From Nomia melanderi (taxonomy: Eukaryota; Arthropoda; Insecta; Hymenoptera; Halictidae), in the NCBI RefSeq assembly GCF_051020985.1, contig NC_134999.1, positions 37,357,160 to 37,421,159 on the forward strand: a stretch of 64,000 bases of DNA, in the 5' to 3' direction. Under the pieces are notes generated by a model. That model ran no database searches. It saw only the letters and a program-made list of their open reading frames with translations, and was not told where the DNA came from. How positions within the stretch are numbered: position 1 is the first letter of the stretch; each line of letters opens with the position of its first letter. A program made the translations under genes and the position numbers. This document shows positions 33,924-44,761 of this stretch, one piece after another.

Positions 33924-34594
33924 TTGAGTAATCAGTTCATCGCATGTTCGTTGATTTACAAATGCAGTTAGTGGTAGGTTTGTACATAAGATCGGTTTCT
34001 ATGGTGGCAGACATACACCTTGAATTATCGAGAGAATTCTTCTTCGACCGCGCGGACTCGATGAAGGAGACGATTCTCGCGAGTACCTCTTTGTCACTGT
34101 CGACGGAAATACGAAGAGGTGTTTGCAACGCGCGGAAGGATAAAAGGTAGACGATTCCCGGTGACGTCGTCGGTGGGGATCGCTTCCCGCAGCTGTCGCG
34201 TTGAGATATGTAAGGATAACGTACAGTTTACATGCATACGTGATGCACACTTCGCCACGGTGACGCATGGACTACCGTTCCGTCCTCCTCGACTGTTTTC
34301 ACAGCCGTTTGAACACGAATATCGTGACGCGACGTGTCTAAAAACTGTGTTCGCCGGATCGGGCTTTTTCCTCGCGTTCCGCGGGCCACAACCTTGTTTT
34401 AAGACGAACGCCTGCTTTATCGTGTTTCCGTTACATTACACAATGTCCTTTCGTTTTAGGAAAACGATCCGGAGAGAAACATTCCCACAAATCGTATACT
34501 CTTCTTATTTCGCGCCTTATCTTTCCAGCCCTTCAACTTCAGTTTTGTAGACTGTCTTCTGGCGAATCAGATAAGCTTCGTAGAAAGAGAGTCT
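33924..34594. other. Non-coding stretch
   Basis: No gene supported. A 143-codon plus-strand frame (34119-34550) overlaps antisense frames and has no recognisable domain. Confidence 0.4.
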
Positions 34595-34640
34595 AAACAT
34601 TTGTGGAATGTTCATCGTGAAGTGTAGAAATATTTGCGTG

Positions 34641-34661
34641 TCAAGGTCAGTGGGAGGGGCC
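34641..34661 (+). promoter_or_regulatory. Candidate nuclear-receptor plus GC-box site, copy 1
   Basis: TCAAGGTCA is the extended half-site recognised by FTZ-F1/ERR-type nuclear receptors (established consensus). It is followed immediately by GTGGGAGGGGCC, a C2H2 zinc-finger-type GC box. The same pair recurs at 34881 and in variant form at 35541. Confidence 0.35.
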
Positions 34662-34880
34662 AGATTTTTCGCAACTGGCCACGCCCACGGTATTATCAAC
34701 CCTTTTTCAAATAGATCCGCCTCCAGCTGGTGAATCATTAAAGTTTGATCCAACTGTGGAAGTTTTCTTTAATTAGACGTTACGTATACACGTATACGCA
34801 TCCTGTTGAGGGTAGTGTGCAAAGAGAATCGGTAGAACATTTGTGGAATGTTCATTGTGAAGTGTAGAAATATTTGCGTG

Positions 34881-34901
34881 TCAAGGTCAGTGGGAGGGGC
34901 C
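34881..34901 (+). promoter_or_regulatory. Candidate nuclear-receptor plus GC-box site, copy 2
   Basis: Exact repeat of the 34641 site, offset by the 240-bp duplication. Confidence 0.35.
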
Positions 34902-35540
34902 AGATTTTTTTAGAACTGGCCACGCCCACGGTATTATCAACCCTTTTTCAAATACATCCGCCTCCAGCTGGTGAATCATTAAAGTTTGATCCAACTGTGG
35001 AAGTTATCTTTAATTACACGTTACGTATACACGAATACGCATCCTGTTGAGGGTAGTGTGGGTGGAGCTTCTTTATGAGTCTCGAATAACGAGCGTAATC
35101 TCGGTAGAGCGAAATCAACCGACCTCGTAAACGAACTTTACTGTCAGCCTTCCCACAACGACGCGGAGATAGATTATCCCGTGTCTCCTTACCGGTGTTT
35201 CCAGAGTTAACGCCGCACTCAACGTGCGCGGACGACCATTTCAGTAACCTCTTAATCCCGCGTGCAGGTTTTCCGCAAGCAAAGTCGAAACCCACTCACG
35301 AACCGTTTCTCGATGCAAGACTGATCCGATCGACGCCGACCAGCAAAAGTTCCAGGCAGAAAAGGGGCAAATAAAGCGTCAAGCTACCCTCGAAATCCCT
35401 TGAGACATTTTACAAGCTACAACTTGTGAAGCATGTAAGTTTCAAGCACTTCTGTTTGTACTCTACACAGAGCGTAGAATCTCAAAACTAAACTGTACAA
35501 AACTGACACCTCATTGAACTCTCAACGATTTTTATCTGAA

Positions 35541-35561
35541 TCAAGGTCACTGGGCGTGGCC
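35541..35561 (+). promoter_or_regulatory. Candidate nuclear-receptor plus GC-box site, copy 3
   Basis: TCAAGGTCACTGGGCGTGGC has the same order and spacing as the duplicated sites but different flanks, so it is not simply part of the duplication. Confidence 0.35.
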
Positions 35562-36386
35562 ATCGCCACCGCGACGCTTGACTCCTCCCGTTACACCGTG
35601 ACTCCGCCCACTAAGAGACTTACAAGCCTTTCTACAGATGTTACAACGACTTTTATTGTACACATGATCCCATAAACCTGTCCCTTTTCTTTATTTCATA
35701 AAAGAACCTCTATTACACGGAAACGAGAGCAGTTTTATTTCCCGCGTACTCGAAGAATTCTACTCGGTTACAGTAAATGCGTTTAAGGGCTGGCTTCAAA
35801 CGTGACACAGTTCCCACGTGATAAATTAGCGCGCGAGTGTGTCGCCACACTCGTCGTGCTCTAATGATCATCAAGGAGGCTGGAAAAAGTCAACGGGCCA
35901 GCCAGGCGACGAGGACTTAACCGGAGTAATTATTTCTTTTCCCAACAGCGCGAGTCCTCCCGGCCGTCCTCGCGCGACACACTTCCTTTCAAACCTTCCC
36001 TCCCGCTGTCCTTCCGCTTCAACCCTCCGCCCCTCTTTTGTCACCGTCTCCTCCCGCCTCGAACCTCCAGCCCTAAAGGCGTTAAGAGAAAAAAAAAAAT
36101 TCCAAAACGCGACGGTTATTCGTCCGCTTTATCGTGCGCCGCCCGCCGGCTGGAAACAAAATTTTTAATCCGACGGAGTATTTTTTTACTCCTCGGCGAA
36201 ATCCCTATCCCCCGTTTAATCCTGTCGAGCGTCGGAAGTACAAATGGCTCGCGGCTTCCGCGCGGAAATTGCTCGGATAACATTGTCCCCGTTTGACTCC
36301 TTTAGCCCACTTGTTAGAAATTTAAATCGCAATTAACGGAATAATTGAAGGTTAAACGCGGGGACGGCGAGGAAGAGCGCAGCGTT

Positions 36387-36400
36387 GGGGGGGGGGGGGG
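36387..36400 (+). repeat. G14 homopolymer
   Basis: Fourteen consecutive G residues after AGCGTT. It may form G-quadruplex and may be a length-uncertain assembly position. Confidence 0.85.
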
Positions 36401-36864
36401 AGTGGAACGGGAAAAGAAATAAGTGTATATGGAAATTACGGAACTCGGTCGGCGCGCGGCTTTTGTTTCGATTAAAGCGAAGAGTGCCGCGCTCGCGCGC
36501 CGCGAGCAAGGGACAAAGGGAACCGTTTCGTTCCGTTCAATTGCGCTCGTTATAAAGAGGCGGACGATTAACAGTAAATTATTACCCGGTTCGCGCTGAG
36601 CACAGGGCCGCGGGAAGATTAATTCGCGCAATTTGCGCGGCACTCGCGGAAAAAGAAAAAAAAAGTACGAAAGAATTACAATGGATCAACGGCAGTCGGT
36701 TTGATTGCCCCGACGCGCGAAAATTCTCGGTTTTTATTGCGGAAATAACCCGCGTAATTTCCGGGTCACGCGCGGAATCGAACGCTGGAGGACGTCCCCT
36801 GGAATTGCGATTCGACGGCTGCAACCAGCGCGATACGCGACGTAACGATTAGAGGGTGGCGTCG

Positions 36865-36872
36865 TGACGTCA
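36865..36872. promoter_or_regulatory. Palindromic CRE motif
   Basis: TGACGTCA, the full CREB/ATF consensus, lies in CpG-rich sequence (GTCGTGACGTCAGCGC). A single 8-bp match can be fortuitous. Confidence 0.25.
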
Positions 36873-38107
36873 GCGCTGTTAAGTGCTTACCCTTGTTAAA
36901 GCGGTTTCCGGAATCTAGTATTCACGCACCGGGCCGGCGCAGCGTTTCGGGAGGCACGCTGACGTTCCAATTTGCCGGGGACGCCGCGCGCTCCCTTCGC
37001 CGGCGGCTCGACTTTCGTCACCGATGGCAATTTCACGCGAATGCTTTGATCCGATCGCGTCCGTGCCAAGTGGATCGGGAAACGGATGCGCGCGGCTCGC
37101 GGCGGTACCAGTTTTCTGTTTCGTTTTCCTTCCGCGCCGGTTCCTGAAGCTTCCTCTGCATCGGCCTTGCCAATCATATGAATTTACTTCATGATGAAAC
37201 GTTAATGGTAGTATCCGATGGAACGGAATGTAACTGTTCGTATGTCCGATTGGTATTCTCTGAATATGAGGTAAATCTGATACAAGAAATGAAGCTAATG
37301 AAGATTCTCAAGATTGAATCTCGGCGAATGCGAGTTAAACAGTACGCAATCAGCACGATAGCTTTCATCGATACTTTATCCCTTCGAGTTCGTTTACTTG
37401 ATCTATAAGGAGGTTTCTGTAATTTATATTATATAATTATTTTATTGAAGGAGCGTTGATTGAAAGGTCTCTACAGAAAGCATCCTCCTCAAATATTTGT
37501 ATTGACAGCGGAGTGCTTCCCGGTTGGAAATTGCAATCGAGTGGCTGAGGTTTTCCCTAAAAAACGAGTAATGTCGAAGAGAAACAACCTCTCACTGTAA
37601 TTTCTCCGGGGACAATGTCCGCAACGCTGCGTTGCTGTTTACTCCCGGTGCCTATGGCAGAAATGACTCGGTTACGGTGTTTCGGTAAGCGTTCACGGCC
37701 AGTAAAAGGAGAACGCCGACGCGCGAGCAGTGATTCTCGCGACTGTCAGTGAAGCGGGCCGACGTAACGCTTGTTTTTATACGAACCGTTGGCGATCTTC
37801 TATTCGTAATTAAATATAATAATGCCGTAAAACGTCGTGTATAAAAATCGAGGGGGTTTACAGGGTCCTCAATGTAGACCGTAAAACGTTATACCTTCCA
37901 TAAAATGGGAAAGCAATCTGTTTCTCTTATTATCGCCGGTATTATTTACCGGCCGAGAAAGCACTTAGGTTTCCCTTCGCTACAAAGGACAACGAATTTC
38001 AATTCTTTAATGCTAACTAATTTATTGCAATACAATCAATAATACTCGCACATTCAGAAACATTATGCAATTAATACTAGTTTTTCAAAATATGAATCTC
38101 ACAAGAA
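36873..38107. other. Non-coding stretch
   Basis: No gene supported. CpG-rich to about 37150, then AT-rich. Confidence 0.4.
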
Positions 38108-38349
38108 TTAACCCTTTGCACTTGAGAGGTGACTCTCAGTCACCATATGATTTTATATAACAAAATTACAAAGTGTTGTATATAATATTAAGTTTCGTAT
38201 AATGCATCAATATATGAAATATTTATATTAAACAGGTTTGTTTCTTAATTGGAGCACGTTCTCATTAGTTCGTTTCAAATAATGTCGCCCATGTTTCATG
38301 GAAAGTGTCGAATAATTTTAGTGAAAAGCTTCCGAGTGCAAAGGGTTAA
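38108..38349 (+). mobile_element. Family A TTAA MITE
   Basis: Begins TTAACCCTTTGCACTTGAG and ends TTCCGAGTGCAAAGGGTTAA with intact TTAA on both sides. The subterminal GGTGACTCTCAGTCACC is a short hairpin. Length 242 bp. Confidence 0.88.
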
Positions 38350-39096
38350 TGAAATATCTTCTATTCGTTAAATGAACCACCATAACAATTGAACTCCTTC
38401 TTTCAACGATACACAAATTCATCGATTCCGTTTCTAAATAGAAGATGCAAGCAAGGAGACGATTACAAGATAAGTACAACACAGAAATGCCGAGGATATT
38501 AGCCTCGTTCGACTAACTCGCCGTACCAATGCGTTCAGTCGCGCCGGTTTAATTCCGCTCGCGCGGAATGCCCGTCGAATTGAATTCGCGTGCGCGTGAC
38601 GTGTCCACGAGGCGCCTGATATCGCGCGGCCCACGGTTATCGTATTTTAACAATCTTTGGTTTAATCGAGCCGCGGAAATTCGGCCGAACGTTTCGCCAG
38701 CCAATAACTGTTCAGATATTTTTGCGAAGTCGCAGCGTGTAAATTGCCGAGCCGGCGGCGCGCACCGAATCGAAATTGGTCATCCAGGAATGGCGAACGG
38801 GGGGCGGCGCGAAAGGTCGTCCGCGCCGACTGTGCCGTGGATTATTGCACCGATCAAGAATTATTGCCCCTTTGCGCCATTACCGGGTCACGAAACAATG
38901 AATTCGCCGACTGTCGACCCCATTGTCTCACGATTTTTATACGTTCCGCCGAGGCGCTGCTTTAACGTCGATTTACATATTTGCCCCTTGACACTGGAAC
39001 CCATTAAGAAACTTCACGATCAATTTTTTCATTGATCTCTAACCTGCCTTATTGTAATGGGAATATTCGCGTTAGTTTCATATATGAATCGAATGA
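38350..39096. other. Non-coding stretch with CpG-rich block
   Basis: No gene supported. CpG-rich from about 38520 to 38970. A 155-codon frame at 38568-39035 has no recognisable domain. Confidence 0.35.
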
Positions 39097-39303
39097 CTGA
39101 CACTACCGAGCATTTAATGCGATTTGCAATTCCCATAAAAATTGTAACAATAGATTATTTTCAGTTTCTTCAGGCATTCATGATAGTACTCAAATGAAAC
39201 TATTTTCAAGATCATTTCGAATATTCAATGCTTCGAATGAATAATTGCTAAACAAAACAATCGAAACCAGTCATTTTGACTGGTACGGTAGTTCTAGTGC
39301 TAA
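39097..39303 (+). mobile_element. Family D TTAA MITE, best-preserved copy
   Basis: Left end reads CTGACACTACCGAGCATTTA and right end GACTGGTACGGTAGTTCTAG then TGCTAA, with decayed terminal TTAA. The interior TTCAGTTTCTTCAGGCATTC is shared with the copies at 21996 and 22291. Confidence 0.78.
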
Positions 39304-39511
39304 TATCTTCCGTGTCAATCTTAATATATTCATTCTAATGATCAATAGTATCTCTTACGAACTAATTAACATTTCACGCGTTGATTTACAAAAGAATGAA
39401 CCTGCAAAAGCTATAAAACCTTGACACAAATCTTAGATCTACATATCACATGTTCAACTCCGGTGACCTTCATTTGCCATTAAGTAATGACTCCCTAGCA
39501 CAATCACTGCA

Positions 39512-39748
39512 TTAACCCTTTGCACTCGAAAGTTTTTCACTTGAAGTATTCTATGCTTTCTAACTAGATATAGACGAGATTCTTTAAAATGAATTTAACA
39601 AGAAACCATACATAAATTAGGTATAAAGCTATTTCCTTTCGATGTTTCACGTTTCGATGCAATATACAAAGGTAAATACCAAAGTTTGTAATTTTGCTGT
39701 ATCAAATCATCCGGCGACTAGGAGTCGCCTCTCGAGTGCAAAGGGTAA
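39512..39748 (+). mobile_element. Family A TTAA MITE
   Basis: Begins TTAACCCTTTGCACTCGAAA and ends CTCGAGTGCAAAGGGTAA (one T lost). The right subterminal GGCGACTAGGAGTCGCC is a perfect hairpin with a 3-nt loop. Length 237 bp. Confidence 0.88.
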
Positions 39749-40671
39749 TCACTCCATAAAATAACCATGCACACATTCCAAAAATAAAAAACAAGCTGAT
39801 CTACTTTCCAGCGAGTCCTACACCGCGAAGCGACGCATTTTCCAGTGACCAGCGACATTAACCACTAGCACCGTCCGCCACCTCGAGGCCACCGAATCAA
39901 TAGGGTGGTCCGAATCGGTAGTCACCGATCCGCGCGACCGCAAGTGTGGACGGCGGTGGCAGTGCCGCCAGAATCGTCGCTCACGTCCGACCGAGCTCTA
40001 TCTCGCGGCTCCTCTATCCCTTGTTAATCTCGCAAACATACGAGAGCGGTGAAACCGAGCCGCGCGGATATCCTCTGCGCGCATATGAGAGCGGCGCGGC
40101 GCGGCTCGGCCGAGGGTGAAAAGGGGGCGGCATTAAAGGGAGGCTTTTGACTCGACGCCCGCGAAATTTCAATTATTAGGTAACAGGATAAACGGCGGCT
40201 CCGCGACATTTGAATTTAATTTGCGACGAGAGCGGGCCGATTTAATCTCGGACAGCTCGCCGCGTTCCGCGCGGCGTCGCGCCGCTCGATCCGCGGCCTC
40301 ACCCCGATTGGCCGGCGCGCAATTAAGCCGTTCGTATCGCGCTCGTTGATAAAACGCCCTCGTCGTCGCCGGAAATCGTTTTAATTGCGCGCGCCGCGTC
40401 GACGGATCCGCGCGAATCGCCGGCTATTCTCGTCCCGCGCGATTTACGGTCGAGCCGCGGATGAAGGATTTTTCGGCTTTGCGACCTCTTGTCGATCCCC
40501 GTCGTTTCGTTTCTGTGTTGTTCGCGTGTGCAATTTTAGTGATAACGACGGTACGTCGGAGCTTTGAGTCGTTGATAGGTAAGGATAGCGTGGAGTGAGG
40601 ATTATGGTGTTTGAGAATTAATTGTAGAGTTGTTTAGAGGCCGATGTGGTTGAGTTCAGAAAGGAAACATT
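39749..40671. other. Non-coding CpG-rich stretch
   Basis: No gene supported. CpG-rich from about 39830 to 40570. Confidence 0.4.
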
Positions 40672-40998
40672 GAGACAATTAATGTTTTGGCTTCTGGAAT
40701 GATTATATATCATATTCAGAAGGTACAAAGTGAAGGGCTTTCTGAGCTAGAAAGAAACGAAAGGACGAAATTCTTTAATCATCGAGACAATTAATGTTTT
40801 GGCTTGTAGAATGATTATATATTATATTCAGAAGGTACAAAGTGAAGGGCTGAGCTAGAAAGAAACGAAAGGACTAAATTCTGTAATCATCAAGACAATT
40901 AATGTTTTCGCTTCTGAAATTATATATTATATTCATGAGGTATAAAGTAAAAGGCTTTCTGAGCTAGAAAGAAACGAAATTCTTTAATTATTGAAAAG
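40672..40998. repeat. 108-112-bp tandem repeat, 3 copies
   Basis: Units at 40672, 40784 and 40892 start (G/A)AGACAATTAATGTTTTGGC (third unit TTTTCGC) and contain AAGGTACAAAGTGAAGGGCT and GAGCTAGAAAGAAACGAAA, with small indels. Confidence 0.92.
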
Positions 40999-42317
40999 AA
41001 TATTATTTATTCTGAGCGACTCGATAGTAATTACTAATTCGTCAATAACTAATGAGTAACCGTTATTAAAGAACGATCGTTCCTAATATCGTTGATCTGT
41101 ATTATAAAGTAATAAATACGTTAGTATATTAATAACGGTGATCACTGATTACTAACGTCAGTCAACATGTTGAATATTTTTATTTGAACAGAACCGTACA
41201 GCAATCGTTTCATATTCCACGGAGAACCGTATTAACCGACCTGAATTCAGTACTCGACGAGGAACGTCGATCGCAAAAGGTAAATCTCGGAACGAGTCGA
41301 ACAGACGACGCGCACAAAGGGTGAACGATAATTTAAAAGGGTGGATGTATGAAAAATACAGAATCGCGTTTTCGCGCTGTATACGTCGTTGTCGCGGAGG
41401 CAATTGACTTTGAAGGGTCCTGGAGCGCGCGTGCAGCTCGTTTATCACTTGATTCCCGTGTCTGGCTATTAACGACCGTATCTACTCGCAACGGTGCGCG
41501 CAGCTGTTTCACCGGGATACGCGGTGTATTATTACGTCTTCTCCCCTGTATCGTTGTTTTCTTCTTTCTTTTTTTTATTCATTTTATACATACACAATTA
41601 AATCGTTTCCACTCGAACGGGAAAAACTCGATCACCGCTCGGAGAATTGTTTTACGTTACGTATCGCGTAAACATTCGCGAGGGGAATGATTAAATTCGT
41701 TCGCGAACGGTTCCTTTATGCCGTCGACGTTGCGAGGTTAATTGGGATCGCCGATAAAAGGCGCGCAGGATTCGGTCAGCCGATCTTGTTTCGCGTGTTT
41801 CAATTATCCAATTAAAATTGAATTGTCGGCTCGTTAAAACTTCCGACCGCTCGCGTGGCGGGGCGTCGGTCCGTGAAAGGCGACCGGTTCCGAAGGACGC
41901 CGTCGATTTTTGCGCCCGTTCATTATCCACCGAATGGATTCGTTCAACTCGATTACCGGGCGGTCAATTAATTTATTCGCGACCTAATACCGTTAATTCC
42001 GGACTCACCGTTCGAACGCTGTTATCCCGTGAAAGACGATCCACGAAAATCATTATCGATTACCGTTCCGTTAATTATTGCGCCGCGAATTCATGGGATT
42101 TCGTTGTTATCCTATCTATTCATTTACTCGAGGAACCTAATGCTATTCGAATTCCATATTATATAGCTGTTAATGCGTGGAAGATAAGCGTTATTGAAAA
42201 CAATTGCTAATTACCACTCACCATCGCCTCATAAATCGATTCATTTGCAGAAACGAATTTCAGTTGTTCGTCAGAATATTCGTTCGTACATTTCCAGTCC
42301 TTCAACGCATCGATTAA
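40999..42317. other. Non-coding stretch with CpG-rich block
   Basis: No gene supported. An imperfect palindrome pairs TGAGTAACCGTTATTA (about 41051) with TAATAACGGTGATCA (about 41131). CpG-rich from about 41210 to 42100. Confidence 0.4.
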
Positions 42318-42551
42318 TTAACCCTTCGCACTCCAGAAGTTTTTCATTAGAAATACTCAATATTTTTTAATCGAATACCAACGACATTTCAAACTGACTT
42401 AACGAGGTATCGCACATAAATTAAAGAAATACGCTGTTTTAATACATGTCGATGCATTGTACAAAGTTTAATATTAAATGTCAAACTCTATAATTTTGCT
42501 CTGTCAAATCAACTGGCGACTGACAGGCGCCTACGGAGTGCAAAGGGTTAA
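42318..42551 (+). mobile_element. Family A TTAA MITE
   Basis: Begins TTAACCCTTCGCACTCCAG and ends ACGGAGTGCAAAGGGTTAA. The right subterminal GGCGACTGACAGGCGCC keeps the hairpin imperfectly. Length 234 bp. Confidence 0.87.
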
Positions 42552-43081
42552 TGGAAGGTCAAGTGTAGTGCCAATCAATGGTATATATAATATTTATTCG
42601 ATGATTTCACAGCTGTAAAAGTTTGAGAATACGAAATTCGTTCAGAAACAGTGCTTTCTGTCATTGCGAGTCTCGAGTTCGTTCCAGCCATGGCGTTCGA
42701 GGCCACGTGGCACGGTTCGCGTCCCACGGGACTAACACCCGGCGAATTCACGAGGAAATTCCGACTGAAAAATGAAGAATGAGCGGTCCCCCGCGCGAAA
42801 GAGGATTATCATGCGATCCCCGCTCTCAACCGGGGGGTTCGCCGGCTCCGGCGTGGCTTCTTCATTTTTTATTCGCATTATTCCTGCTCAGGCTCGATCC
42901 GCGCGGGGTCGGAATTAGTTTCCCGGCCTACGCGACTCGATTCCGCTCGCTCTCGCGGCATTAGGGTGCGTTTACATTAGTCGAACGCTCCAATAAGATA
43001 AACCAATAGTTCATTTGCTTAATACTCCTAAACATCCAACGACTGCTCGATTAGAAACGAGGTTCGATTAAGATGGAATAA
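42552..43081. other. Non-coding stretch
   Basis: No gene supported. CpG-rich from about 42660 to 42970. Confidence 0.4.
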
Positions 43082-43351
43082 TTATTACAAGGACTAGTAG
43101 AATCTTTAGTGAAATTTGTAGAATAATTGATAGAATGATTGGAAGAATGATTAATAGAATAATCGATAGAATAGTTGTTGGAATTATTAATAGAGTATTG
43201 GATAGAATAGTTATTGGAATAATTAATAGAGTACTCGATAGAATAGTTGTTGGAATAATTAATAGAATATTCGATGGAATAGTTATTGGAATAATTAATA
43301 GAATAACCAACAGAATAATAAATAGCCTAACGAATACAATAATTAATACAA
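43082..43351. repeat. 18/36-bp AT-rich minisatellite
   Basis: Diverged units such as GGAATAATTAATAGAATA and CGATAGAATAGTTGTT alternate to give about a 36-bp period. Because the unit is a multiple of three, isoleucine-rich frames stay open on both strands; these are artefacts. Confidence 0.9.
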
Positions 43352-44216
43352 TAATTCCTTCACGCTCCTCTTAAAATAACATTCGCACTAACGTTCACAA
43401 ACATTTGCAAATGTCCACACGAGACCAGCACGAATTCCTCAAGATTGTGAACGGAACCGGCATTCGTTTTGTTGGTGTAAACGCACCATTACGGAGACGC
43501 TCCCTTTCTCTTCATTTTCTAGAGACTCTCCTCGCCCTTTGGAAATTCACCGAGTGCTCCGGAGTTTTTCTGCTCCGCCTCTCTTTCTCCCTCTCGCTCC
43601 TCATCGCGAGAGATCGCACAATAAAAAAGGCCCGAGTAAAACGAGAGACGATAATACCGCGTTCACTTTGATTGCGGCAATAAACGTTCCTCGAGTGTGT
43701 TTTTGTTTCACTGCAGGCCTCGCTCTCCTTATTCTCAGGCGGAGATGAAAAATGAAAAGTGCAACGATTCCCGGGGAACAGAAGTGCATCGTTCCCTTCA
43801 TGCGTACGCCGGGTTATTCCTCTTTCTTTTTTTCATGCGCTCCTAAGGTGCTCCCCTCTGTTTTTCTTTTATTCCACGAGCGCCGAGCTCTTAGCGCGCT
43901 TCAGCTGAATTGTTATAGTAGATCTTATACGATCGGCCAAAACGCCCGGATGTTTCAGTGGAAAATTATACAACGCCTCGCGCGAACGCGCTTCCTCCGT
44001 TGTTCCGCGCAGTTTTATTAAACGGAAACTCATCCGTGACGAATGAATTGCAACGAACGGATTAAGGTTCGTTAAACCATCGGCGAAATAATAGTACAAA
44101 TAAAATGTAACCAGGAACGCTGAAATGTATTTCGCTGTTTGCTTCGTCAATGATGCACGTACTTCGTACAATGTATTATTCTCCCAGCAAGAGTTTTATT
44201 CTGCGTGTTCACGTAT
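43352..44216. other. Non-coding stretch
   Basis: No gene supported. Pyrimidine-rich sequence at about 43490-43620 and a CpG-rich part to about 44010. Confidence 0.4.
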
Positions 44217-44452
44217 TTAACGCGTTCACTGCCATGAGAAAATTAGGCATTCTATACAATATTCCTTATTCTTTTATAACAGTGACAAATCTTGCAGTAA
44301 CCCATTCACTGCTAGCAGAAAATGTGTGATTTCATTTGTACTTTCAATTTATTTTGCTTTATATTACGATACGTTTCAAATATAACCAAGATTGTTCCAA
44401 ACTGGCAATCTCTTGCTACGAGTATGTTCGTGACTGGCAGTGAATGGGTTAA
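44217..44452 (+). mobile_element. Family E TTAA MITE, opposite orientation
   Basis: Begins TTAACGCGTTCACTGCCA and ends TGGCAGTGAATGGGTTAA, reverse complement of the copy at 33694 over its length. Internal CAGTAACCCATTCACTGCTA mimics a terminus. Confidence 0.9.
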
Positions 44453-44541
44453 CGCATCTTTGTAATAAATATCAAAAGATAATCATAAGTGAACATATCT
44501 TCGTTACTATCTTATTCTCCGTTGTTCTTATAATATCGCGT

Positions 44542-44761
44542 TTAACCCTTTGCACTCGGAAGTTGTTCACTAGAAATATTTTAACATTTTCTGATGAGAA
44601 AATCGATATTTTTTGAAACTAAGTCGACGAGAAATCACGCGTACATTGAGGAACAAAGCTATGTTACTTGAATATCTCTCAAAATGATGTATTATAGGAA
44701 ACATAATATTAAATATCAAATTTTATACTTTTACTGTATGAAATCAAGTGCAAAGGGTTAA
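44542..44761 (+). mobile_element. Family A TTAA MITE
   Basis: Begins TTAACCCTTTGCACTCGG and ends CAAGTGCAAAGGGTTAA. The subterminal hairpin is lost. Length 220 bp. It lies 90 bp from the family E copy. Confidence 0.87.

Larger units (their letters stand above)
34595..35061. repeat. 240-bp tandem duplication with GC-box and nuclear-receptor motifs
   Basis: Copies at 34595-34834 and 34835-35061 are nearly identical from AACATTTGTGGAATGTTCAT to GTTGAGGGTAGTGTG. Each contains TCAAGGTCAGTGGGAGGGGC (34641 and 34881), then a GGCCAG...CTGGCC hairpin and CCACGCCCACGG. Confidence 0.93.
35062..36860. other. Non-coding stretch with CpG-rich block
   Basis: No gene supported. It holds a regulatory-like site at 35541. 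It is CpG-rich from about 35840, with a G14 run at 36387-36400. Confidence 0.4.

Noticed and set aside
43068..43374. Isoleucine-rich frames on both strands
   Set aside because: Produced by the 18/36-bp AT-rich minisatellite, whose unit is a multiple of three.
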